In this document: positions 11,731 to 19,915 of the stretch, in pieces
Layout: the number at the start of each line of letters is the position of its first letter
How positions within the stretch are numbered: position 1 is the first letter of the stretch
The notes under the pieces: model-generated
What the model saw: only the letters and a program-made list of their open reading frames with translations
Told to the model about the DNA's origin: nothing
The model's database searches: none
Assembly (NCBI GenBank): GCA_000729835.1
Contig: JFHB01000204.1
Location: forward strand, 1-54,524
DNA from: Atkinsonella hypoxylon
Lineage: Eukaryota; Ascomycota; Sordariomycetes; Hypocreales; Clavicipitaceae
Direction of reading: 5' to 3'
DNA: 54,524 nt
Made by a program: the position numbers and the translations under genes

Positions 11731-12045
11731 TGTTAGAATTATTATAACTCTATTGTGCAATTCCAGCACCTACGTAGGTAGATACAACTGCTAATTAGCT
11801 GCATCTGCACACTAGTCCCCACTTACATTAGGGTCGCTAATACCCCTTAATTCCCCCTTAATACAACACTATGCCTAAGGCATGTAAGGCATCCAATAGG
11901 GTATATAATGTAGCCTCTTTTACTAGTTAGATACAACTCCTAAATAACTAAATTTAAACCTCTTTGATGTGAATACTAGTGCACTAGTGAATTGGTTATA
12001 GGACCGACTCGAAGGAGTATAAATTAGACCCTTGGTCTGTCGACA
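11731..12045 (+). repeat. Copia-1 copy 1, 3' LTR (315 bp)
   Basis: It starts TGTTAGAATTATT and ends GGTCTGTCGACA, followed by the GTTAA duplication. A purine run AAAAAGAGAG ends 11 bp upstream and may be the polypurine tract. Just before the end AGACC-CTT-GGTCT (12026-12038) forms a small hairpin. The right half keeps its original GC content and CTAGTGCACTAG palindrome, whereas the left half is AT-converted. Confidence 0.95.
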
Positions 12046-12050
12046 GTTAA

Positions 12051-14210
12051 TATAGCCTAGTTAGAGTTTAGCAATCTAGTTTAATTATCTTAATAATGTT
12101 TATAGCTTTCTAATAAAGTCCTTTAAGTAAAAGACTTATTATAAATAGTTAGATTAATTCTAGCTTACTGCTATAGTAAGAATTATTACTTATAGAATTA
12201 AGTGTGCAGTAGTTATCTTTAAGGAGTCTTTTATAATTAATATAGAAGAGATAAACTAAAGTAAGATTATAAGACTTATAGGTTAAAAAGTATATAGGAT
12301 TAAAGATAGGTTTTAACTTATTTCCTGCTGTTATAATATAAGCTATAACCCTTCTGCCTTATACAACAAAATAAGTAGGTAAAGACTTATTACTAGCTTT
12401 CTCTTCTTTAATAACTACTAAACTTATTTTATCTTTAATTGCTTAAAGGGATACTATTATTACTTTAATATAGAACCTAAAGGCAGAATTAAAAGGTTTA
12501 AAGCTATAGTTTATAGTTAAGCACAAACTTTATAGCTCCTTTAGTATTTATACCTATTCTAGGCAATTTTAGTACTATATTATAAGTAGAAAAGCAACTA
12601 GGAATGCAGATATATCTATTTGTCCTTCTTAATATAAACGCTTTATTGTTTAGTTAAGTATCTTCTAATTAATCTTATTAGCAACAGCTTATACAATATA
12701 CCTTACACTTAATACAGCAACTATAGAATTACTTAAACATTAAAGAACGAATTTAAACTATACCTTTACAACTAAATTATAACTAATAACTCTATTAATT
12801 AGTTTTATAACTACTGTAAAGGTACTAATAGAGTTATAATAGTTCTATACACAATAGTAGTAAATAAGCTTAGTTTTATAAATAGATATATAGTTATTAA
12901 AAAAGCTAAAACTATAGGCTTTAACCTTAGCTACCTCTAGGAAGATACTATAAAGCGTTTTATCTTAAGATATTACTTATAGACAACTAGTAGTAGAATT
13001 TCTATTCTAAAGAAGCTTAATGCCTAGAAATTTACCTTAAGCAATTATAATTAAGTAATTAAATAGTTAATAGAGGTTAATAGATAAATGCTTATATAAC
13101 TTTAGAAGAATTAGTTTATTACTACTGTTTAGTTTAATAGCAATCCTATTATCTATAATAGAACTATTAAAGTAGTAATAACAGCAAGGGAGTAGTGTTT
13201 ATATCTTCTAACGCAGATAAGTAAGCCTAGCTAGGCTCTTATACATTATAAGCTGCTTTCTTTTGTATAAAAGAACTCTTTAATTATAACGTTTAAAGTG
13301 CTACTACAGCTTACAACTAATTTATAAAGCCCTTTATTATTACTACTACTAGATAATTTAGAGGTTTTTACTAGAATTTCTAGTATACTGCAAGATCTTA
13401 TATAAAAAGATTAAATAGAATCTTATAGTAAAGACTAGCTTTTACAATAATTATAGGACTTAAAGCATTAGCTACTGTTTTTACGTTTTATAGAACTATT
13501 AGCGTAAAAGCAGAAATCTAGGTAAAGGGATAAAGAGATTATAAGAATAGCAAAATAAGCACTTAGAGCTAGAGAATACTACACTATAAAGGATTAAATA
13601 GAAGCATTAGCTTAAAAATATATTACTAAACAGCCTATAATAGCCTATAATTCTATTATTAATATAAACCTTAGTGTTATACTACTAGCTCTCTTCTATT
13701 TTAGCGCTTAGCAAAAGATAATTAAGGCTAATAAAAGACACTAATTAATTATATCTAGAGTAACTAAATAAAGTATAAATTGCTAAAAAAGAGTTACTTA
13801 TTATAAAAGAAAGCGCTTAGCTATAAGAACGCTATTACTAGTAAGAGGGACGCTACTATATATACTAAAAACGCTAAAGCTATTATAAGAGATAAAAGAA
13901 TTAAAACTTTAGGATTAAAGGAATTAGCTAAAGAGTTAAGTTACTTATAAGTCTTGCTTTATAAGCTTATTTATAACTAAGGAGGTATTATATTGCAGTA
14001 GGGTTACCCTCTTGCGCTCTTATATTAGCTTTATAAGAGATACTATATATAGATTTTTCTCTATAAAAGTATATATTACTTAAACATCTAAATAGTTTAA
14101 GTAAGTAAGCGTATAAGTAGCTTCTACTAACTCTTTTTAGCTTTTACTTCTTTTAATTAATTAATAACTTTTAGCTTGCTTTAATTTACAACACTTAGCA
14201 CTTAAGAGAT
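12051..14210 (+). pseudogene. Unidentified coding relic, third part (about 700 codons)
   Basis: The frame that entered Copia-1 resumes here and stays open to about 12600 (RLITSFLFFNNY, then YYYYFNIEPKGRIKRFKA near 12390-12510). After a frame change, a second frame runs from about 13070 to 14150 for more than 350 codons, interrupted only by TAA and TAG. Legible pieces are GVVFISSNADK (13191), AAFFCIKELFNYNV, LAFTIIIGLKALATVFTFYR (about 13440-13500) and AIIRDKRIKTLGLKELAKEL (about 13875-13940). I do not recognise the protein, and I saw no RT, integrase or DDE-type motif. It could be a DNA transposon protein or a subtelomeric gene. Together with 4315-5734 it makes about 3.7 kb of continuous ancestral sequence. 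Confidence 0.5.
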
Positions 14211-15239
14211 ATTACTTTACTGCTAATAATACTTTCTCTAACTCTTTAGTATATTTAGCTCCCTTTTATATATATATATCTTTTAAGCTGCAATTAATAT
14301 TTTATTTCTGCCTTTTCTAACTATTTAATCTTCTTGCCTGCTATTACTTAATAGTATACACTAACAAATATCTCGCTCTCTGCCGATCCTCTTCAATCTT
14401 AACGTGCGCTATATTGTTACCTGCTTTAGTGTAGGCTGCATGGTCATTTGGGGGTTTAGTTTTAAGGCGACAAAGTATATCTCTATAGATATTAATAATA
14501 ACTTTTTATCTCTCTTTATACCTACTACTACTACTGCTATTGTCAAAAGTAGCTTCAACACCAGTGCCATAAGTGGCCACAATACCAGCGATACCAACAT
14601 CGCCAGCTTCACGCAACATTAGCTCCAACAGCTGTTACTAGCACAACTACTCCAACAGTACTATAAAGGAACTTAGTTATAACAACTAAGTGTAGGAAAC
14701 AAGTAGGTGTAGTGGACCAGAATAGGATACAACAGGGGTTATCTAGTCTGTTATCTTTCCTTTGTTATAGGGCTCTACACACACTAATATCAGCCCCTCT
14801 TATAGAGGCAGTGCAATAGATCACTCAGCATCTCTTGAAATTCTCTCGCTCTACAAGCTGCAGGATTTTCGGGTATTTAGCTATCCCCTTTCTTGTTTTT
14901 CCTTCTTCTCTTCTCTTTCTTTCTCTCTTAAAATTAGCTATATATAGGCTGCTTCCTCCCTCCTAAGTTAGAGGAATTAAGCAAGCAATTTACACTCTTC
15001 TACACACTAGAAGCTTCTTTATCTTCTCTCTCTTCTGTTATCTCTTCTATCTCCCTTTTAATAGTTATAAGCCTAGTTTGCTCTTCTTTAGTATCTTTAC
15101 CTTTTCGATAACTCTATTATCTTCTTTAGCTCCCTAAAGCTATTTACATTATTCTGTTATTATAGATACCTAGTATCTTCAATAGCACTCTTTTTATTAC
15201 ACAGTTACGTGCTTTACACTATACTATGTAATTTCCCTA
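14211..15239 (+). other. Less mutated stretch without an assignable gene, with promoter-like elements
   Basis: Base composition changes near 14355 from strongly AT-converted to nearly normal (for example CTCTCGCTCTCTGCCGATCC). Short open frames exist on both strands at 14404-14622 but show no family features. A polypyrimidine run occupies about 14886-14930 and is followed by a TATA-like sequence at 14938-14948, a typical fungal promoter arrangement. The segment from TGTTACTAGC at 14633 to TTCAACA at 15458 could be a 5' LTR of the gag-bearing element downstream, but no second copy is present to prove it. Confidence 0.35.
14886..14948 (+). promoter_or_regulatory. Possible promoter: CT-rich tract and TATA-like box
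   Basis: A run of about 45 bases that is almost only C and T is followed directly by GCTATATATAGG. Pyrimidine-rich tracts next to TATA boxes are common in fungal promoters and in LTR U3 regions. The gag relic starts about 1.45 kb downstream. This is suggestive only. Confidence 0.25.
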
Positions 15240-15347
15240 TTATTAACAACAATAATAACTTTCTCGTTATTAACAACAATAATATCTTTCTTGTTATTAA
15301 CAACAATAATATCTTTCTCGTTATCTACTACAATAACAACCTCTTTG
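15240..15347 (+). repeat. Four tandem copies of a 27-bp unit
   Basis: The unit starts TTATTAACAACAATAATA and ends CTTTCTCG. Copies one to three (15240, 15267, 15294) differ at two or three positions, and the fourth (15321-15347) is more diverged. The period is a multiple of three, so it would encode a 9-residue repeat if translated (INNNNFLV-like on the + strand), but no start or coding context supports translation. Confidence 0.85.
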
Positions 15348-15535
15348 ATATTAATTACGCAATATCAACCCTAACCCTAACCCTAACCCTAGAGGGTTAG
15401 CAGAAGGAGTTAGTTATTAACCTCTTTTTAAAGAGATAACACTTGCAACAATTCAACAACGAGTTAAGCAGTTACGCTACTAAAAGCGCCCTGATTTTCA
15501 CTACGGATTTTGCTCTAATTTAAAATCTAACTTCT
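15348..15535 (+). other. Sequence around telomere tract up to TRIM copy 1, no gene seen
   Basis: Apart from the telomere repeats this is lightly mutated sequence that continues across TRIM copy 1 into 16073-16330. Removing the TRIM and one CTTCT copy restores a continuous sequence. It is probably leader DNA of the gag-bearing Copia relic that follows. Confidence 0.35.
15367..15400 (+). repeat. Interstitial telomere repeats with inverted end unit
   Basis: Four exact AACCCT units (15367-15390) are followed at once by AGAGGGTTAG, so the right end forms the near-perfect palindrome CTAACCCTAGAGGGTTAG (8-bp arms, 2-base centre). The C-rich strand reads left to right, the orientation of a left chromosome end. 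Four units are too few for a functional telomere but more than expected by chance next to an inverted unit. Confidence 0.85.
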
Positions 15536-15709
15536 TGTTATGGAGTGGCCCAATTGGGCTATAGCGGATGCCTACGCACTCCATATAGGCGTTAGCCTAA
15601 TCCCCCTACCTAACCTCTACGGCAAAAGGATATATATTGTACAAGTTGCATAACTCTATACAATTAACATCTATATTACAAGACTAGGTTAAAGACCTAG
15701 TCCGTTATA
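15536..15709 (+). repeat. TRIM copy 1, left LTR (174 bp)
   Basis: Near its start ATGGAGTG (15540-15547) and CACTCCAT (15577-15584) form an inverted repeat around a second, inner palindrome (TGGCCCAATTGGGC-). TATATAGG follows directly. Near its end GACTAGGTT and GACCTAGTC form a hairpin. These structures recur in all four TRIM LTRs of the window. Confidence 0.95.
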
Positions 15710-15893
15710 TAGCTCCTTTGTTACATACAGTCTCTTTGTTATTAGCTAGGAGCTAGTTATAATACTATGCACCCCCTAAGGATCTATTGCCTTATTAGCC
15801 TAAGTTGGACCTCCCTGCTGCTCTAGGACTTAACCTACCTAGAAGCTATTCTGCGCTTGTTCGAACCTATAACCTTAAGGTAACTTATATAAA

Positions 15894-16067
15894 TGTTATA
15901 GAGTAGCCTAATTGGGCTATAGCGGATGCCTGCGCACTCTATATAGGCGTTAGCTTAATCCCTCTACCTGACCCCTACAGCAAAAGGATATGTATTGTAT
16001 AAGTCGCACGACTCTGTACAATTGACATCTATATTACAAGACTAGGTCAAAGACCTAGTCCGTTACA
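15894..16067 (+). repeat. TRIM copy 1, right LTR (174 bp)
   Basis: It matches the left LTR, with transitions at scattered sites. The terminal hairpin is perfect here: GACTAGGTC (16040-16048), loop AAA, GACCTAGTC (16052-16060), seven bases before the LTR end. Confidence 0.95.
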
Positions 16068-16072
16068 CTTCT

Positions 16073-16385
16073 GTTCTAAATTTGTCTTTAAAAATAGAAT
16101 AATTCCCTTAAATTAACTTCTTAATTTTCTTTCGGCATTAGTTTTAAATCTAACAATAAAGTACAACATCAATTTTTAGTCTTAAATTTACACTAAATTT
16201 AACAACGAATTCTACAGCGAATTTAACTCTAATCACAAAACGGATTTCTATTACGGATTCTTTATCAACTGGATTTACACTATAGATTCCACTATAGAGC
16301 TTGGATTAATAGCTTAATACTAACTTTGTACAGCAAGAGACTGGAATCGTTAGATTTTAGTTATTAAAAAATATATAACAAATAA
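16073..16385 (+). other. Leader-like sequence between TRIM copy 1 and the gag relic
   Basis: Lightly mutated, with repeated GGATT and GAATTT blocks (ACGGATTTC, ACGGATTCT, TGGATTTAC) but no clear frame. Probably 5' untranslated sequence of the gag-bearing Copia relic. Confidence 0.35.
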
Positions 16386-17310
16386 AGGAGTTTAGAACTA
16401 CCTAGATCCAGCAGAGGACGATAAAGAGGAATTAACTAAGCCATAAGAACTAATACCTAAGGATATTAACAAAAAAGTCACTGTAGTAGGAGATTTAAAT
16501 AACTATAAATTCTCTATTCTATAGTTCCTCTATACACAATATTAAACAAAGATCTAAGACTACTACAACTAGAAGAAGGCCCTTAACAGCATCTAACAAT
16601 AGATAGTTAAAACAGTTAGTAACTACTACAAAACTATTAGCTATAAGCACAATATTGCTAAGTAGATCCTTCTTCTTCAACAACGATTAAAGCTAACATC
16701 TTAGGACAATAAAAAAGAAGTACTCTCTTAATATAAAGCTGTATTAAAGAGCCCTTCTAGAACTAAGATAAAGGAATTTGTTACTTCCTACAAGAAGGTA
16801 CTCTTAGAAGTACAGTAAATCGATCTTCTAGATACCTACAATCTTTAGCTAACTTTAGACTTCCTTAATGCTGTTTAGTAAATTAACTCTTCCTTTTTAA
16901 CCTATTAGCACAATAGAATTAGAGATAAATCGATCTCTAATAAGCCTAATTGGAAGGAAAAGATACTAGATAGCTACTAAATTGTAGATCTTTTTAAAAG
17001 CTAAATAAAGGCTAACAATAACAGATCCTTTGCTAACTTCTAGGACTAGAAAGCTCCTTCTTCCTCGAAACAGCTAAATCCACTAAATTCGAATTCGAAT
17101 CCTACATGCATCTATAGAAAATCTTATAAGTATAGTAAGTGTTATTACTTAGTGAGCAACAACAGACTAAAAGACTGGAAACCCAACGAAAAGACTATTA
17201 AATCTATTCAACAAAAACTTAAGAACGATAAGTCTATAAAGAAGGTAATATATACATTAAAAAAGGATAACCTGTCTATTAGCAACGATGTTCTTCCTAA
17301 GGGATCCTCT
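16386..17310 (+). pseudogene. gag of a third Copia family (Copia-4), cut at its 3' end
   Basis: A single + strand frame of about 305 codons has only TAA and TAG stops at expected Gln codons. It opens with acidic residues (DDKEELTKP), has VVGDLNNYKFSILQFLYTQY near 16475-16530 and several helical segments, and ends with a zinc knuckle at 17106-17150. The knuckle reads CICRKSYKYSKCYYL, where CxCGKxHxxxxCYY is the usual form, so Gly and His positions are mutated. Gag would form the particle shell and bind RNA. The frame is stopped at 17310 by the SMART element; protease and later domains are absent from the window. Its gag is unlike those of Copia-1 and Copia-2, so it is a separate family, and it is only lightly mutated. 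Confidence 0.75.
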
Positions 17311-17390
17311 TGTTAAAATATATGTTAAAAATATATAAGGCTTTGTAATCCTAGGTTCAGTAGGATCGGTCCACTCTTTTGATCTTAATA
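17311..17390 (+). repeat. SMART left LTR (80 bp)
   Basis: TGTT...AATA ends, where AATA is probably a mutated AACA. It shares only its first eight bases with the Copia-2 LTR, so it is a different LTR family. Confidence 0.75.
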
Positions 17391-17404
17391 GGTTATGAGC
17401 CCGG
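17391..17404 (+). promoter_or_regulatory. Primer-binding site for half initiator tRNA-Met
   Basis: GGTTATGAGCCCGG lies directly after the LTR. Its first 12 bases are the exact complement of the anticodon arm GGGCTCATAACC of fungal initiator tRNA-Met. Priming by a tRNA half cut in the anticodon loop is known for copia-type elements. The same site follows the LTR of Copia-2. Confidence 0.8.
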
Positions 17405-17502
17405 TGGCGCAGTGGTTGTGGCCCACTACAGCGGCCTTACATTGCCTACTACATAGTGGAGCACTGCTCTGCGAGGCAAAGGTTACAAGTTTAAACCCTG
17501 CC
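17405..17502 (+). other. tRNA-like segment with A and B boxes (SINE-like)
   Basis: TGGCGCAGTGG at 17405-17415 fits the pol III A-box consensus fully. About 75 bp on, GTTTAAACC fits a B box GTTCGAACC after C-to-T and G-to-A changes. The spacing suits a tRNA with a long variable arm, but the ends do not pair into an acceptor stem, so this is not a tRNA gene. It may allow pol III transcription of the miniature element. Confidence 0.5.
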
Positions 17503-17583
17503 GAAAACTATAAAAAAGATTTAATTGCTAGTATAAGCCTATAACCTCCAAGCGGGCACCTGGATATACAATTCCAGGGGGAG

Positions 17584-17664
17584 TGTTAAAATATATATTA
17601 AAAATTATATAAGGCTTTGTAATCCTAGGTTTAGTTGGATTAGTCCACTCTTTTGATCTTAATA
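17584..17664 (+). repeat. SMART right LTR (81 bp), also acting as the 5' border of Copia-2 copy A
   Basis: It follows the polypurine tract AGGGGGAG and is followed directly by GGTTATGAGCCCGGAAGACC, the primer site and leader of Copia-2. In Copia-2 copy B that leader is preceded by the true Copia-2 LTR instead. Confidence 0.8.
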
Positions 17665-18596
17665 GGTTATGAGCCCGGAAGACCTATCTGCAAGCTGTTA
17701 GCCCGCTGAAATCTACTATTGTGTACTGTATTACCTACTAGAAGCTATATTAAGACCTGCGCTAGCAGCTATCGCTGCCATTAGTAGCTTGCTGGAAGCT
17801 ATTAATACCTGCCGTATATACATCGCCAGCCACTATACTAGTGTTTACATTCTGCCCACCCTGTGCCTCTTGCACTCTATGCACCTTGTATATATACACT
17901 TTTAAAGCTATTCTTAATAGCTAGGTTCTATTGTTGCGCAACATTAAAATATATATATCTATATACATTACATTTGCACTGCGAATTATTTTATTAGGTA
18001 CTGCCTAATTAATTATTTCTATTAAGAAATAAGCTTAGCGCTGCACTATATTGCTCGTTGTTGTTGTTATATTGTGCACCCTGTGCACCTCTGTTAGTAG
18101 CTATACTACAATTTGTAGTGTACGCCTAACAGCTCTTATTGCTGTTAGATATTCCTGTGTTTTTAGTTGCAGAATTAATTTATATAGTAATCCCACTAGT
18201 TGGGATTTTAAAGTAGGAATTAGCTAGATATCCCTAAATTAGCTGTGCTTAGGTCTCTACTGATTTATTGGAACCTAATTGGAGAAGAATCTCCTGAATT
18301 TTTTAGCTGAAAATAGCTAGGACCTATATTTTATGCCCCTTACAACCGCTTGTTAATCTGGTCTGCTATACAAATTGTATGTATATATAGATCGCAATAT
18401 AATGCAGCCTTAGAGCCCGTTATACCTGTTACAAAAGAAATTAGAGAAAAATCTCAGTATAATTTCTGAAAATATAGGGCACTTCTAGTCTATATTTAGT
18501 AAGAATTATTACTGTTATTTACTACTATTTCCACTGTAATTTAGCTATAATTAGCTATAAAAGAGCATTAAATTAGCTACTTTTTAAACCCTTAAA
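17665..18596 (+). other. Copia-2 copy A leader (primer site to gag), no gene
   Basis: GGTTATGAGCCCGG (17665-17678) is the primer site. The rest is an unusually long untranslated leader. It contains perfect palindromes, TGTTGCGCAACA at 17932-17943 and GTGCACCCTGTGCAC near 18076, conserved or nearly so in copy B, which may have roles in RNA dimerisation or packaging. Confidence 0.6.
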
Positions 18597-19915
18597 ATAG
18601 CACTAAAAGGAATAGGCAAAGGAAAGAGCATAAGTCCTAAAAGGGGTAGTAGTTCTAGTACACTAGCTACAGCTGCTACTAGCTTTCCTAGTCTAGTAAG
18701 GTCCCCCCCTCAGCTAGTAGATTCCTCTTCTAATAAAGAAGATTATACAGCTGAGAAAGCTCTAAAGGAAGCTAGATTAGCTTCTAAAAGAGTAGTGTAA
18801 GTCTATAATGTGTAAGCTGATCTAAAAGCTTAAATAGATAAGCAATAAGAGACCCTAAATAGATTTATTAGGTATAGTGAAGTAAAATAAAGCTAAAATA
18901 AAGGTAATATAGCTAATTTACTAAGTAAATTAAATACTATAATTACATCTATAGGTAATCTCTTAATAGGGTCTCTTAAGGCAGATCCTGTTACTTCTAA
19001 GACTTCTAAAGTCTCTTTTAAAGTCCCTAAACCTTCTAGTTCCTCTAATAGTGCTACTTTTCTGCCTGCTTTTAATAAAGGCACTATAAAAGAGTTAAAT
19101 AAGAAGGTCTACTCTATTCTAGAGGCTGCTAAGCTAAAAGGCCCTAAAAATTTTAAACAGTAGAAGTAAGCTTTAACTATTTAATTTAGAGCCCTAGGAT
19201 TCCCTTAATTTATTAATAATCCTAGTATAGCTAGTACGTTAGTAGATTTAGAGCAAGCTATTATCCTTATAATTATAAGAGATAGTTGCTAATCTAGACC
19301 TTAAGCTGCTATAAGCTAGCATAAGTCCCCTATGGATGCCTATAACGTTCTAGTTAGGCAGTATTTGTAGAGTGCTAAAATACAGCGTAGTACGCTATAT
19401 ACTAGTTATTACAACTTATTGTTTTTGAACTATAAGGGATCTTTAGAGGCCTTTAATGCTGAATTTAATAATTTACTAGCTAGATTACAGCTCTATAATG
19501 TAGCTATTAATCCTATTAACTAGGTAAATTATTATATTAATGCTTTAAAGAAGACCTTCCCTAGCTAGGCTAAAAGGCAGCAATATTCTATTAGAGCTGC
19601 TAGAGCACAAGGTTTATCTGTAAAAATGCTGAATTTACAGTTCCTTATAGCTAATTTATTAGAAGAACAAAGAGATAAAAGCTCCTCTATATCTAAAGCT
19701 CTTAGTTATAAAGCTTCTAACTCTAATAGTTCTAATAATAATAATAAAGCTAACTAAGGAAAGAATCCTCCTAATTAAAAGAAGAATTCTGATTCTAATT
19801 CTAATAATTCTAATGCCTCTAAAGATACAAATAAAGCCTCTAAGAATAAGAAGAAGTAGAAGGGCCGAAGAAGAAGTAACAAAAATTCTAGGAATAAGGA
19901 TGGAGAAGCTGCTTT
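18597..19915 (+). pseudogene. Copia-2 copy A gag
   Basis: The probable start codon is destroyed: ATAGCACTAAAAGG here and ATAGCACCAAAAGG in copy B point to an ancestral ATGGCACC (Met-Ala-Pro). A Lys- and Ser-rich N-terminus is followed by a helical core (YNVLVRQYL, YNLLFLNYKGSLEAFNAEF near 19390-19480, NYYINALKKTFPS near 19520-19565), the layout of UBN2-type Copia gag. It ends in a low-complexity Asn/Ser/Lys tail (19700-19900). I saw no zinc knuckle. Stops are TAA or TAG at Gln or Trp sites. Confidence 0.75.

Larger units (their letters stand above)
5735..12045 (+). mobile_element. Copia-1 copy 1: complete 6311-bp Copia-type LTR retrotransposon
   Basis: Two 315-bp LTRs bound the element, and the 5-bp target duplication GTTAA occurs at 5730-5734 and 12046-12050. 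The internal order is gag with a decayed zinc knuckle, protease, integrase, RT, RNase H, which is the Ty1/Copia order. Copy 2 at 24375-30685 on the other strand has exactly the same length and is collinear base for base (position x maps to 36420 minus x). The two copies differ almost only by C/T and G/A changes, as expected if each was mutated independently by RIP. No frame is intact. Confidence 0.95.
15536..16067 (+). mobile_element. TRIM copy 1: complete 532-bp miniature LTR element
   Basis: Two 174-bp direct repeats, each beginning TGTTAT and ending GTTACA or its mutated form GTTATA, flank a 184-bp centre. The 5-bp target duplication CTTCT is present at 15531-15535 and 16068-16072, so it inserted as a retroelement. 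The centre has no coding capacity, making this a terminal-repeat retrotransposon in miniature that must borrow proteins from a larger element. It begins TAGCTCCTTTG, and GGAGCTA recurs about 40 bp on, which could pair with it; I could not match the primer site to a tRNA. It is clearly less mutated than the large elements. A second copy is at 42936-43467. Confidence 0.95.
17311..17664 (+). mobile_element. SMART: 354-bp miniature LTR element with tRNA-like centre
   Basis: Two near-identical direct repeats of 80-81 bp, starting TGTTAAAATATAT and ending GATCTTAATA, flank about 193 bp. The left repeat is followed by the primer-site sequence GGTTATGAGCCC, complementary to the anticodon arm of initiator tRNA-Met; the right repeat is preceded by the polypurine tract CCAGGGGGAG. 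That is a complete retroelement layout with no coding capacity. No target duplication is found: the left flank is CCTCT, and the right flank is not host DNA but the primer site of Copia-2 copy A. The 17405-17500 part carries tRNA-like pol III boxes. An alternative reading is a SINE inserted into a short LTR element. Confidence 0.75.

Noticed and set aside
4315..14210. Idea that the unidentified relic is a telomere-linked RecQ helicase or a C2H2 finger protein
   Set aside because: The nearby telomere tract and a possible Cys pair suggested it, but no helicase motif or complete finger could be read, so no family is assigned.
14404..14622. Overlapping open frames on both strands (72 and 67 codons)
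   Set aside because: Both are short, overlap antisense and lack recognisable features. The minus one looks like a signal peptide only because it is hydrophobic; neither has a supporting context.
15240..15347. CRISPR-like array
   Set aside because: The 27-bp units are directly adjacent with no spacers, so this is an ordinary tandem repeat, and the context is eukaryotic.
17398..17505. Possible tRNA gene
   Set aside because: A and B boxes are present, but the ends do not form an acceptor stem and no clear anticodon arm can be drawn. It lies inside a retroelement, so I call it tRNA-like only.
17311..17664. SMART plus Copia-2 copy A as one mobile composite element
   Set aside because: The left flank CCTCT and the right flank CTTAT after 49410 do not match, even allowing for RIP changes, so the composite did not insert as a unit at this place.
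18893..19084. Minus-strand open frame of 63 codons, and its counterpart on the + strand at 42384-42581
   Set aside because: Both are antisense to Copia-2 gag in copies A and B and are shadows of that reading frame.
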